DNA of 64,000 nt. It comes from Globomyces pollinis-pini (taxonomy: Eukaryota > Chytridiomycota > Chytridiomycetes > Rhizophydiales > Globomycetaceae). Within the stretch, counting starts at the first letter, position 1. Every line of letters begins with the position of its first letter. The stretch spans positions 17,522-81,521 of the forward strand of contig MU621142.1 in assembly GCA_025399215.1 (NCBI GenBank), given 5' to 3'. Below are positions 47,354-60,562 of the stretch, piece after piece. A program made the position numbers and the translations under genes. The notes beneath the pieces are model-generated. The model worked only from the letters and a program-made list of their open reading frames with translations. It was not told the DNA's origin and searched no databases.

Positions 47354-49237
47354 ATGGAATCAAAACCAACACGTCGAATTATAATTATCGGAGCTGGTCC
47401 AACGGGTACGTTAAATCATTGCATTTAATGTAAAAAGGATTATGTTTAGCTTTAGCTTTAAAACGAATCAATATAAATTTAAAAGTTGTGATATATGAAT
47501 CTAATTCATATTATACTGATTTAAAATCTCAACATTGGAATCTATGGAAACCTGCAATTAAAGCATTGTTAGAACTTGGTTTAGGAAAACGTCTTGGAAA
47601 AATTAGTGTACCATTAACAAATTTGAAATCAACTGACACTACCACTGGAGAATCGTTATGTAATTGGTCAATAGATAATCACAATGTAAATATATCCGAT
47701 ACTTCCAAAGAAACAGATAATTTACCACCAATGATTGGTGTTCGAAAAATAGATTTAATCAGAATGTTAATGACAGCATTGGTTGGTCGAGAAGACTTGG
47801 TCAGTGGACAGAAATTAGATTTCTCAAATGCCAACAATTCAGATTTTATAGAAACACCAGTTGAAGGAATTGAAGCAGATCTGGCCAAAGATGATTGGTT
47901 TACCAATGAAGGGTTCGATGGATTATTACCAGATATCCAGTTTGGTTACACATTAGAGTCTTATTTGATATCTGCCACTATTGGTACCGTGAGTTTAAAG
48001 TTTACCAACGGTCATACAGATGAAGGAACGATGTTAATAGGTATGAAATCCATATTTGATAGAAGGCTGTGATGGTGTCCATTCTTTGGTGAGAAGCTTT
48101 CTCCTCAATGATAGATTTCCAGTGCAATATTGTAAGCAGTTATGTATTCATGGAATTACCAAGATTCAAGTTCCGGATACAAATGAAACCTATAAAATAA
48201 CTGATGACCAAGAGTTGAAGCGAATAAACGAGACAGATATTCACAACTTTTGCTCTTCAAACTCTGTTAATACTTGGGTAGGATCTGATTACTCATTTGG
48301 TGTAAGCCATTTGGGTAACAACATGCTTGGATGGTCATTTAATGTCTCGCAACCTCAACCAGATGAGCTTGCACAAAAATGGATAATGCCAATCAGAAGA
48401 CAAGCAGTAATCAATTTCATGCAACAGAAGAACACTCCACTACCCATCTCAAGAATGAGTAGTGATGGCAGTGCGGGAGAATGGCAGGTACCAGAAGATA
48501 ACGGTTTAACACCATCAGCGGAAATACCTGCCACTCCCAGGATAAAACCAGACACATCGATAGCATATCCAAAGCTACCTGCAATAGCATTTGAAGCCGA
48601 GGCAACTTCAGAAAAGCTTTCTGGAGTAGAAGCAAAAGAGCTTGCTATTCGACTTGGAATGGAAGCAGCTCGATTACCCAAATATGCGCTAAACATTATG
48701 GCTTTCTCTGAGCCTCATTTTACAGGATGTTTGAACAACGTCGACTTGTATGGAGAAGATGAAATGAAATCATATACATCTGCAAAGTTTCACCCTGGAA
48801 GAGTTATGCTTCTTGGAGACGCTGCGCATGGGTTGGCTACATCTTCTCGAGGGAGTCACGGTGGCAGTCTTGGAATCTGTGATGCAATAGTTCTAGCTAA
48901 AATCATTGGACATGACTTTTCTCCATCTGAAATCAATAAAACTAAAAAGGAACTAAAAATAACACTAACAGACCCGGAACAACTCAATGGTATTATTTTA
49001 GATCAAATATCAAGACGCTACTGTGATTTGAGACTAAGAGTTTGTAATCAAGCTCAATTAGATGCAAGAATGGAAGCAGTTTGGGTTAAAAAGGAACCTG
49101 GATTTTGGAAAAACCTCCTAACAATTTCAGTTGGACATACGTGGGTACGTACGAGTTTTGATGAAATGATGGAGAAAGGAAAGGTGGATATGGGTGATGA
49201 ACGGGAATACTGGCCTTCTTTGACTAGTTACAAGTGA
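47354..49237 (+). CDS. FAD-dependent monooxygenase (aromatic hydroxylase-like)
   Basis: Starts MESKPTRRIIIIGAGPT, the dinucleotide-binding beta-alpha-beta motif. A 44-nt intron then gives 'ALALKRININLKVVIYES'. A 25-nt intron (48041-48065) restores 'TMLIGCDGVHSLVRSFL', the DG motif; the third signature is 'GRVMLLGDAAHGLATSSRGS' (GD motif). Length of about 600 residues exceeds the usual 400-450 because of a poorly conserved insertion between the first motif and the DG motif, and another around 48470-48660. Substrate unknown; the UbiH/PHBH-like fold also includes salicylate and kynurenine hydroxylases. Confidence 0.82.
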
Positions 49238-49320
49238 TCAGTTTACAATAAAATCCATTTCAATCTACCTGTTGTCTTTGTCATTAGTTTCTCAAAACAA
49301 AAAATAAAAATTTTAATTCA

Positions 49321-52300
49321 ATGGCCACAATTCAAGAATTCTATGGGGTATTAACAGAAGCAACTTCATTGGATACTGAAAAAAGAACCCATGCATTGAA
49401 TTTACTAGGACAATGGGAAAAAACTCCTACATTTCATTCAACACTTCAAGTATGATTTATCATAAATTCATCATAGCAAATTTATTTAGATGTTACTTTG
49501 GCTACCAAAGTTAGATCTTTGGTATAGCTCTTCTCTGTTTAATGCATTAGGCAATCATCATTTTGAAAAATAACATCAATAAGTATTGGAGACGTACTGA
49601 GAATTAGTAACCAAAATGTCTTAACCAACTTTATAGTGCCATTGGAGCAGAAGAGAAAGCTCAATTGAGGACAAATCAATTATCGTTTTTTGCTGAAGAG
49701 TCTAGACAAGTAACAAGTTCGTTGTTTTTTAAAGTATAGTTGGCATCACTACAAGCAGTCGTAACATCAAAAATTGCACGTTATGATTTCCCTCAACAAT
49801 GGTTTGTAGTTAAGATTAATTATTAGGCCAAATTTACTGGATGTTTTAATTCCAACTGTCGAGATCAGCTTTTCTCAACCACAAAATTATAGCTTGGCAA
49901 TTAGATATAATTCTTTGTATACCCTTCATTTAGTCATGAAGACTTTGGGAACGAAAACATTACCTTCAGCTCGTAAACTGACTCAAGTTATCACCCCAAA
50001 CGTGTTTAAATTTGTGTCTGGTATATTTAAGACTCAATTAGAACTCTTTTTCAACATGAACTCCAATATCACATCAGATCCAACTTATTTAAATGAAATG
50101 AATAATGTACTTTCACTTGTCAGAGTTGCACTAAAGTGTTTACGAAGATTACTCATCAATGGTTATCAGCGATTTAGTCAAGCAACAGAACCAGTTGTAT
50201 TTTTAAATAGTTGCTGATATTAGGAACTTCTGACGAAATTAATTGAGTTTTTACCACGATTTTTATCACTTCGTAAGTCTTTCTATCATTTAAAATGTTT
50301 TTTTGCCATTCATTACATTAAATATTGTAACTAATTGTGTAGGTGAAAAATTCGACCCCAGCAGTGCTCTTTTCAAAACTATTTCATCACTGTCGCTTTT
50401 GATTGGTAAAATATACCTGGATGTGTCTTTAGAAAGAGTGGTTGATTTTGTTGTACTTCCATCATTTATTGGAATTATAAAATCATATTGGTCATTATTG
50501 GAAGCAACTCACTTTAAAACAGACGATCCATTTATTGAAGCAATAAGAATACAGTCCATTAAAATGATGAAAAATGTAGTAAAACACCGTGACTTTAGTG
50601 TTATCAAATCTAGTATATATCATGAAATTGATTGTAGAAAATCCTGATCCACTTATGCAAAATGCATTACATATTTTGGAGAACTTACTATTTACCCCTG
50701 ATTTTGTACTAAATGCTGCCAAATTGTTGATTTCTCGGTACTTGATTTTAACAAATTCGGATTTAGAGACTTGGGCAGATGATCCCGAATCATTCGTACA
50801 AGATGAGGATTCAGACCATTGGGAATATCAAATTAGAGTAAAATTTTGTTTATTTGAAGTTAGGGATCATCTGAAAAACTGCTAATGTTATTGATTTCCA
50901 AAAACAAAGAATTGTTATGTCCATTTTTGATAGAAACTCTGGTTGGCTTGCCTGGTACAATATTTAAATAGACCTTACTTGTAGAACTGTCTGGAGAATC
51001 TATTATATTTCAAGAAGCTGTTTATTGCAGCATTGGATTAGGTGCAAGTGACCTTTATGATTACTTGGATTTCGATGATTGGATGCTCAAACGATTGTTA
51101 GGTGAATCGGAAAGGAAGCATGACGATTTGAAAATAATTCGGAAACGGATTGCGAATCTACTGGGACAATGGGTTAGTGTAAAATGTTCCAAGGAGAGTC
51201 GGCCATTTGTTTATCAAATACTTCTGTCACTTTTGCACTCCAATGAAGATATAGTGGTTCGACTAACGGCAGTCAATAGTTTAAAACTGGCTGTTGATGA
51301 TTTTGATTTTGAACTTGAAAGATTTAATCCATTTTTCCAGCCATTTGTTGATGGAATTATGGTTCTATTAAAGGATGTAGAAGATTTTGATTCAAAAATG
51401 AAAATTATTAATTGTCTGATAGTCATGATAGAACGAATGGATGGCAATGTAATATTTTTTAACTAATTATCCAGATCTATCAATCAATTCAACCACTTGT
51501 ACAACTTCTACCAAATTTATGGGATGCTTCCGAAGGTATAACCAAAGTGTTTAATCAAAGGTCAAAATATGTTTAGAGTTTCGATTGTAACCGTAATTGC
51601 AAAACTTGTCAAGGTAATTTATTCCATTTATTAAGTCTTGAACAGACATACCGTACCGAATCATATCAATTGCATGAAATCGTTGTATCAGTTTTATCAC
51701 AAAGTTTGGATATTACCAAGGTTTTAAAAAATCCATTTTAACATTTAGCCTGGCCATGTTTACTTATTGGAAGAGGGACTAGAATTATGGTTGGTCACGA
51801 TGCAAAATTGTCCACCAGAGTATGCAGCTAGATTGTTTGATTTATTTCCTATTGGGATATCGCTATTGGAATTTGGAACGGACAGTATGAAACGCGTATT
51901 GCACATTCTTGAAGCATACATTGTGCTATCACCCTCCATGAGTTTGCAAAACTTTTCTATACCTATTGTCACCAGCCTTACAACTATGCTTACAAATGCG
52001 TCGGCAGTTGCTTCAAATCACTTACTTAAGTTTTTAGAAGTAGTATTACAAGCTAGTTATCAAGCGAAATGCTATCCGGCAGTGTTTCAAATAATCTTAT
52101 CACAGGGATTGTTTTCCAAGTTGATGAGTACCGTTCTAATTGGAGATGAATTGTCAATTGTTATAGTTGGAATATTAATGGTGCTATGTCGAATGATAGT
52201 ATATGATGCGGATTCTATGGTGGAAGCGATTGCTACTGGCGGCCCTAACGTATTGGACCAATTTGTGACATTGCTATTGGATAAGGTATATAGTTAATCT

Positions 52301-52741
52301 TCTAAATATGTAGTATGATGCTATGGGACACTTTAAACAACGAAAATTATGCGCTCTTGCCTTGAGTGCACTGATTGGTACTGGTATTCCTGTAATCGTC
52401 GGTAAACTTGATGGTACTTTTGCTATATTTACATCAATTGTAATCGAGATCAATGATCCTGACAAGCCAGAGTAATTAAACTCATTTTAGATAACATTTA
52501 TAGATGCTTATTATTGACTTTTGACACTCGCGATGAAGACGAAGATGAAAATAGTCTAGATTATCAGCGAAGACAATACCTAAAATCAATGGACCCTCTG
52601 TATATGGAGAACACTTTAGTCCCATTTTTGAAAGCAAAATTAGGAGAATGTGAACAAAAAATAGGAGGAGAAAATATGAACAAGATAATGACACAAATTG
52701 ATCCAGATATTCTGAACCAAATGAAGCGAATTATTGGATAA
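49321..52741 (+). CDS. IPO11: Importin-11/Kap120-type karyopherin beta
   Basis: Nuclear import receptor made of HEAT repeats. The start, MATIQEFYGVLTEATSLDTE, leads into the importin-beta N-terminal domain ('LLGQWEKTPTFHSTLQ', 'KNNINKYWRRT'). Then comes 'ARYDFPQQWPNLLDVLIPTV', the conserved R.DxPxxWP motif, and 'LHLVMKTLGTKTLPSARKL', matching the human 'TKTLASKRLAADRKL' block of IPO11. Many exons with 25-35 nt introns continue to a helical, acidic C terminus ending in TAA 52739-52741. Some central exon joins (49480-49800, 50890-51000, 51470-51750) were not fully resolved. Confidence 0.85.
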
Positions 52742-52817
52742 TAAACTGAAAGTTCATATGATGAACGAATCATGTAGAAAATGCATATTGTATATTATTT
52801 AGATACTTGAATTATAA

Positions 52818-53309
52818 TTATTTTTTCAACTCATCCCGTAATCGATTACGTTCTGCCAATAATGTTTCTACCATTTTTTCCTATAGAATGAGATTAATAT
52901 GCACCGTATATACCTTCTCATAAGTTACCAATACATTAGAAAAATAAATAGCAATGAACGACGAAGTGACCATAGTCGCACCTAAAAATATAGGAGATCG
53001 ACGTGCATTGAATTTGTAAAAAAACGGCTTTTTACTCTCCTTCAACTTATTCTTAATTCGTTGTGAATAATCCCCACTTGTCTGAGGGGTTCCAACAGGT
53101 GAGAAATAAGGAGATTGAGGATCCAGAATAACAGGTTTAAGACTTGTTTCCCATTGAGAAGGGTGAATCAAGGGTGTAGATATTGGTGGAAGGATAGCAT
53201 TTAAATTGGATACATTATTGATTTCATTCTCTTTGATTGGTGTGGTATTTGCTATTGGTAGCTTTACATCATTTGCTTCTGGCTGAATGCTGTTTTCTTT
53301 ATCGCTCAT
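52818..53309 (-). CDS. Single-pass membrane protein with short coiled-coil tail, unknown
   Basis: Starts MSDKENSIQPEANDVKLPIA and has about 95 disordered, Pro/Ser-rich residues, a basic patch 'SKKPFFYKFNARRSPI', one hydrophobic helix (FLGATMVTSSFIAIYFSNVLV) and, after a 33-nt intron, the helical tail 'EKEKMVETLLAERNRLRDEL' ending at TAA 52818-52820. About 153 residues. I recognise no family; location could be ER or mitochondrial outer or inner membrane. Confidence 0.6.
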
Positions 53310-53546
53310 AATCTACAAGACTTTCCTTTGTTGGTGTGTAACTGGTTAATACTATGCTGTACTAAATTGGGTAAAAAAAATCAAGTTCAATCTTCAAAAC
53401 CAGTTCCATTCTAAAACTATAATAGGTTGAGCTAGGTATTGGATTTAATATACCGTTAGGTATTCAATTAAAAATTTAATTGAGACATTGGTGCTAACTT
53501 GTGAACTGCACTTGATCGAACTTCACCTTTTTTCAGACTCATTGGT

Positions 53547-56500
53547 ATGATTCTGTTTAATGTTCTGAATGAAGATACAAGTAATAGCAGAAATTTAACC
53601 TTAAGCCCCAATTGATTTGACTATTAATACTGACAAAGAATTACATGTACTTCAATTGTCTGGATCTGAACGTTCTAGGTGGAGGAATTACTTGTTCAAT
53701 ACACTAATGCAATATCTGAGGAAAATGCTGAAATAAGGAAGAATAAATTAGAAATCATTCTAAAGCATGAGTTTTTAATGGAACGATTGGATTCTATAGG
53801 AAATATTCAAGATTCACCAATTCATACCTTACAGTATTGCGTATTCAAAAATTTTGCATCTCTGTTAAACGACAAAGAAGCATTGATATATTATAAAAAG
53901 GTTCTAACAATCTTCGAGGATTTAATTAGTATCTAGGCTGTAACATTGGATCCAACTGCAATAGATTTATTGCTCAAAATTGCAGCGATATATGAAAGAG
54001 AAGGATACTTGTCATCTGCATATAGATACTACGTGAAATGCTTAGATTTTGATTTGATAGATCAACAGCAAAAGTCAATAATGATCAAAGTGGCATTGGT
54101 AATGGCCTGTTAGTAATGAAGATAGATACTCTTTAAATATGGATTGTTTGCTGATGCTATGGCCTGGGCGAATAAAGTCTTGCAAATGGATTCTCAAGAT
54201 TTGACTTGCCTTGCCATAAAGGCCTACATCGTAGAAGAATGTTATCAAAGTCAATCACAAATTAGGTCTGTACCAACTCTAACAGTCTAGATTGTTTGAC
54301 TTGAATATGAATCAAATTGAAATTATCAGGTTTCAAAAGAACAAAGAGATGATTCCAACACTTGAACGGCCAATTTTGAATGGTTTGAATGTTTTACTCG
54401 ATAATATCTAGGAAATCAAGCTATTATACCACTAAAATCAAAGCCAATTAACGTTAAATTAGATACCACTCTAAGTGTTTTATCTTTGGAATTACTGAAG
54501 TTAATGATCCATGTGTTCCAGTATTATTTTTTACATATTAATGCTAGCTTTACTAATGATAATGACGATAATGAAAAGCCGGAAAATGGTGTCATACATG
54601 TAAAATTGGTGCAAAATCAGGATGGATCGGCGGATATGGACTGTAGCTCATCCAACCCAGATATAGAAAAATTAGATATAATTTCTATCGCATCAAGTTC
54701 TGATATTGCAGAATCGCAAACGCAAAACGCAAATAGTAAAAAACTTTCAAACCCTTTGAAAGTGCCAGATGCGAAAATGGAAATCACGAACGACGCTCTG
54801 ACCGCCAATGCTACAAAAGAGAATGATGCTACACTGGAACTAGATAAAGTTGTAAAGCTAGAGATTGATGAGAATGGGGAGCCCATTGACTCTGTGATTG
54901 ATTCAATTAAACTTGAAGATGATGGTGAAGGGATTCAGTCCGTAAGCAAAAAAAGGAAACTTTCAATAGCAGGAGAAGAGAAACGAAGCTCAAATAGAGT
55001 AAAAAAACTGCTTATGGCAGACGAGACTCCAGAAGTAGTGGAGCCAATAAGCTATTCGGTTTTTGAAAATCTCCTAGAACTGAATTCAATATTGCCTGAT
55101 GACAAACAATTTACAGAATTTGGTTCTAATATCAAAAGTTTTATCAAGGATCCGGAAGGGCTAATTCAGCGTATTTCGAAAGAACTCGTTTCTAAAGCAT
55201 CTACTAAGAAGCAAACACAGTATTATAATTATTTTAACAGTTAGACAATCACATTTTCAAATTCAGTATAGTGCATGGATGCAAACTCAAAATGAGCAGC
55301 ATCCTTTTTTTAATTCCACAGATCTATGTGAAGAATTTTGTTCGAATCTAATCACATCTGTTGGAACTTTGCCCAACATTTTATTCGAACTCATCAAATT
55401 TTTAATTGAGAGCAGCATTGTTAGTAAAAGATGGTGTGCCTCACTTTCCTACATATCATATACGATCATCCAAATAACCAATCAGCTATCAGATTCCCTT
55501 GCAACATATATATCTTCAATTTCGGATTCTAAAAATGATGATTGGGAGGTAGGTGCAAAAATTTAAAGTTAATGCAAGGTTCTTATGATTATTACGGAAA
55601 TTTTGTTTGAAAGTCTACTAGATCATACTGGAAAAAACTATTTGGAAGAGTCCAATGATGAGCTTAATGGTCTGGATACTATAAATCCCTTAAATAAGTC
55701 TTCCAAAAAGGCTTTGTTCAACAAGTGCTTGGTGAAGCTGAATTACATTGTCCAGTCTAACGAATGTGATGTTCTCTTTCTAATCAGGTTTTTTTCAGAC
55801 CTAACATCTCAGATTTTATTGGCTGTTAACGAAACAAGAAGAGCAATTCGGAATAGCTTTAAAAGCCGTTGAAGCATTACGAAATGTTAAAAGTTTGTAT
55901 AATCAAAGACCCCAAATAGTCCCTATTACATTACTTTTTTGGTACAAAGCTTTTCTGATTTTTAGTCAATTCGAAAATATCATTAGTGATGAGTCAATCC
56001 GTACAAAGATTGATTATCAACAATTGCGATTGCACATTGACGAAACCAAATATTTGATTCACGAGAATGAGGTTAAGATAGTTGTTGAGCGACTTCAACC
56101 TCTGTTGCTCGGTGTAGATCACCAGCAAAAAGGAGCTGGATTCGACATTATCAGCAAAATGCCAATTTCACGTCGATTGGAATTGTTGCAGTTATTAAAA
56201 ATGGTATCATATTATAGATTTTTGACATCTAGTCTTCAAAGTCGATGAAACTGTATTCAGTGCAGTTTGAATCAATTTTAGAATCAATTTTCTTATTGAT
56301 GGTCGAAATTGATGAAGGAGCTGTGGGTTTCTACATCAACTTGGAACAGGTATATCATTTAGGGTTCTTATCATAGTATGGTCTGTTTTTAGGAGAGCTT
56401 TTAGAATTGATACATCTTGGAAATGACTGGGAGTCTCAGCTACCGTTAATTGTACATGAAAAGCTTGGCAGTATTGCTTTTCAGTCATTACAAATCTGTT

Positions 56501-59192
56501 GGACTATAGTTCAATGCATGCCAAATATTCCAACCAAACCACACTCACTTTACAATAAAAAACTAACGCTCTTCACAAATATATGCTCTCAATCGTGGAG
56601 ACTATTTTATTACTATATAAAACCTTTCATCAAGCATACAAGCGAACAAAAATTAGATCATCTATCAGAAATTTTGATATGGGCACATGATCAACTAGGA
56701 AGGGTTGGTTTGTGTGGTGGAGAAGACGGTATTATTACATTACTATTTATTTTAGGTGCATTCCTTCGATTGATATTATCGCATGTGTCCGAGAAGGATC
56801 TACAATATAGCCATGAACTGTATCAATGCTGCAAGTGTTTATTTGATACAAATATGATTGCTAACCCAAATCAAATTTTGATAGATCACAAATGTAAGTC
56901 TGCCAACTTTGGTACTGAAGCTGCCACAATACTATTCAATTCATTAAGACCTCAGCTGATTGGAAGACTAGATGGACAGAGTATTCGTTCGATTCCAAAA
57001 GAGATGAAAGATACCTTAGATAAAATTGCCATTTTATTTAAGAATCCACCTCTGGAACATGTTTATGTAAAGCGCAATTCAAAGGCGATTGAATTATTAT
57101 TACACTCAGATATTGACATCACTTTAGTCAACCCTAATCGACCACAACACTTAGCAGTATATGAAGTTCCTGCGGTTTGCCAAGACATATCCAGTACTCC
57201 ATTGTGTATATCATTAATGCTAGGCGTTTGCTTCGATCTTTATTCTCTGCAGGGAAAGCTGCTTTTAAACAGCTACTATTCAGCCAAGCAAGATCAACAA
57301 TCATTAGCGGCATTGAAATCGGCGGTAGAAAAATTTAAAGTATATCTACAACATTACTAATAAGCTAGTTTCATTTATTTGTTAAACCATTTGACATTGA
57401 TGCTTGGGTGTCTCTAGGAAATTGTTTTTTGATGCTTTCATATGAAAAGCTTGGAAGTAAAATAGCTGAATATGTCGATCGTCAAGATATAAGCTCATAC
57501 CAAAAGAAAGCTTTCCATTGTTTTGTTCGTGCCTCAAAACTGGAGATGAAACAGCGAAATTCTTTATCTGTAGATTATCAATTTGAATTAACAAATACAC
57601 TTTGGGGCAATTTTGGATTGCTCTGCTTATCAATATTGTCAGGTAGATTCATATACGTTAACTCCGCTAGCACCAATGAATGGAATTGCTCTGACGGGGA
57701 GTAGCAGTACCGTCTTAGAAACATGGAATAAAAAATCAAAAAGCCTACAAGAAAACTCTATTGAAGCAAGCACTAATACTGATTTGGAAACCGAGAAATT
57801 GTCTTTGGAAAAGTCTAAAAAATACCTTTACGGGATTGCAGCATTTTTGTTCAAAAGAGCCTATGAAAAAAATAGCTTTAGTTGGATATTTATGCTTCGA
57901 TTAGCGCATATATATAGAAAATTAGATCGCCCTCCAAAAGTTTGAATATTCTTTGATTTAACAAATATAGAAAGTCCTCAATGCATATTTGAAGGCCATG
58001 GAACTATTACCTCCAGAGCCGTCCAACAAAGATCAGTGTACTATATTGGATTTGATTTATAAATGTACCAGCTATTTATTAAAATCGTTTATGGCATCCA
58101 AAATAGCGGTATCATAATTAGTTAATTAAACCGTAGACTGATTTAGTTTTTGAAACTATTGAGAAGATGGTGGCATATCACAATGGATTAAAAGAATATA
58201 TTGGGACTGACCAGGATGATTCATATACCAAACAACTAGACTCTGATGTACCTCCAGCAATATTAAGAATTATCCTAGTTCTGGAAGCCATAAAGAAGTA
58301 TGATAGAAAACGCTGGTTTCATCGTCCACCATTTCGAGTAAATTTACAATGGTGAAATTTAACATTAGTTATCTTGGTTACTTTATCATGCAACAAATAG
58401 AAATGATTTGGCATTAGAAGAAATGTGTCAAATGGTTAACCTGAAATCCAGGGTTGGAGGTGGTTTTCGAAGTATTTGGAAAACTGATTTAGAGCTGTAT
58501 AATCCTATCGTATTAATTATAGTCCCGGAAGATATTTTGTATATTATCATCAATACATCAAGGCACTCTTACAGATGGCGGTGCAAGCGGAGGACATGAC
58601 TGCTTTGATTGCGCTTTCGCGCAGACTTCATGTTGAGGATGAAAAGTTGACTCAACGACATTTTATGGGAACCGAGGCGAGGCAAGCACTATTGAATGTA
58701 ATTCATGATTTGAATTAATTTTTCAAGTATTTTACGTCTAACACAGTTGTATCTGACTTGGATATTACTAGATTTTGCAAACATGTTTCAAGTTGTGATA
58801 TAGAGGTTGAAAAGCGTATGATTGATGGAAATCAAAGATCCACAGATTTGACTAACTTGGTTTTGTCTTGTGAGTTGAAGAAACAGAGAAAGTCCAGGGA
58901 ATCTGCTTTGGATAGATTTATTGCAAACTTGTACGCAAAATTATACTGGGCAGCGTGTGAATCCTTGTTTTTGTCGGAGCAAAAACCATTACCAGTTGCC
59001 CGTGCTAATCCACTATCGGAAGATAAGATACGCGAGAAACTTGTTGTGCGAGCCATTCGATTAACCAATCAGATCAAGGATGTTGAAAAGGAAAATGCTG
59101 GAAGAGAATCTAGTAATACCAATAGCAATAGCGAAGTTGTGAAAGGAAGAATGAGTCTCGGTTCTACTCCCAGTCAAAAAGTGTTGTTGTAG
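53547..59192 (+). CDS. HIR3: HIR complex subunit HIR3/CABIN1
   Basis: Scaffold of the replication-independent H3.3/H3-H4 histone chaperone complex. Starts MILFNVLNEDT; the first introns (25 and 32 nt) connect to 'VEELLVQYTNAISEENAEIR', then TPR-like repeats ('LQYCVFKNFASLLNDKEALI', 'AYRYYVKCLDFD'). An acidic region follows with a basic motif 'KKRKLSIAGEEKRSSNRVKK', matching the KRxxxRRSxRVR patch in CABIN1, and then 'PISYSVFENLLELNSILPDD'. Very long helical exons to 59192 (TAG) have further TPR-like segments. Many short introns; total coding length is about 1700 residues. Assignment rests on N-terminal and mid-region similarity. Confidence 0.78.
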
Positions 59193-59320
59193 CAATAAAA
59201 TTGATGATCATATTTACATACATCAATGTAATTCATCTTAAACTCTATTCTTTAAATACTAAGTAAGAAATAATAATCCAAAATAGACAATTCAACCATG
59301 AAAAATCCTACCAAAACGGG

Positions 59321-60364
59321 ATGACATTTCAATACGATGACGACAAATTGCAATTATGGCTATCTACAGCAATTCAAGCTGGGATCACAGCTGGAAAGAA
59401 GATAAAAGAAGCCATTACACAACAGAAGCAGATTGAAACAAAGGTTTTGGTTTTATAAAGTGTTAACGTTAGGAAAATAATGCTGATTTAGTGACTAAAA
59501 CTGATCAGGAAGTGGAATCATTTTTGTTCAACTTGTTTGAAACTAAATTCCCAGATCATTTATTGATTGGGGAAGAAACATCAGCAAAAACTGGTTCAAT
59601 TGTTGGAACATTACAGGATAAACCTACTTGGATCATTGGTATAAATTATTTTGTTTTATTATCATATAGATCCTGTGGATGGGACAACAAACTTTGTACA
59701 TGGATTTCCTTTCTGTTGCGTATCTATTGGACTTGCTGTGAACAAAGTCCCAGGTTTTAACTTTTAATACTAATTCTTTATAGTTGTTGGGGTAGTTTAT
59801 AATCCTGTGTTGGATCAATTGTTTTATGCAGCTAAAGGCCAAGGTTCATTTCTATGTGTCAATCCTACAGAATCTACCAAGATTGGAGATGGTGTACGAC
59901 TCAATGGTTCACCTGTTGCTTTACCAACCAAACTGGGACAGGCTTTAATATTAACGGAATATGGTGCCTCAAAGGATCCTGAATATTTGGAACCAAAAAT
60001 TGAAATTATTAAACGAATTATGACAAATCCTATAGCAGGTAGAGGAATTCGTTCCTTGGGAACAGCAGCATTATCGATGTGTACTATTGCTCAAGTAATA
60101 CTCATGTAATCTAAAAAACAGGGTTGTGGAGATATTTACTATGAAGCAGGTCCTCATGCATGGGATGTATGCGCTGGCGCCATTATTGTTGAAGAAGCCG
60201 GTGGTATTACAAAAAACATCTGTTTAGATACTGGTTCATTTGATGTTTTGGAAAGAACTGTATTATGTGTCCGTGGTACAGTTGGTCAACCGAAACAATC
60301 CACATGTCCTTTAATAGTCGAACTGGAGAAGCTAATAATACCTATGAACTACCCCAGAGATTAG
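59321..60364 (+). CDS. Inositol-1-monophosphatase
   Basis: Mg2+-dependent phosphatase that recycles inositol and completes its synthesis. Exons joined by short introns give '[20 protein letters not shown]', '[20 protein letters not shown]' (NxxDLVTxxD), 'LLIGEETSA' (metal-binding GEE), '[20 protein letters not shown]' (WIxDPxDGTxNF) and '[19 protein letters not shown]' (WDxAAG-type motif). All metal ligands are present. The ATG at 59298 stops after eight codons, so 59321 is the start. Converges with the mannanase gene. Confidence 0.95.
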
Positions 60365-60562
60365 GAATTGCAGAATACACTTTTCTGGTAATAAAGACGA
60401 TTCACACACAATCATTTATTGACAAAATGCTATACTGGTCCTATAACAAGCGATACTGAACAGAACTCAACCATACTGACACTAAGTGGGCAGATAGTAT
60501 AGAAATATGTTCTACCTACTACTGCAGAATTATCAGAAAATATAGTCTAATGAGTTAATTAT

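Noticed and set aside
48041..48062. A 22-nt intron in the FAD monooxygenase
   Set aside because: Extending to 48065 (25 nt) gives the exact family motif LIGCDGVHS, so the 25-nt intron is preferred.
53547..59192. Splitting the HIR3 region into several genes
   Set aside because: Consecutive frames are linked by GT-AG segments of 25-40 nt without intergenic space, and the order matches CABIN1/HIR3 from the N terminus onward.
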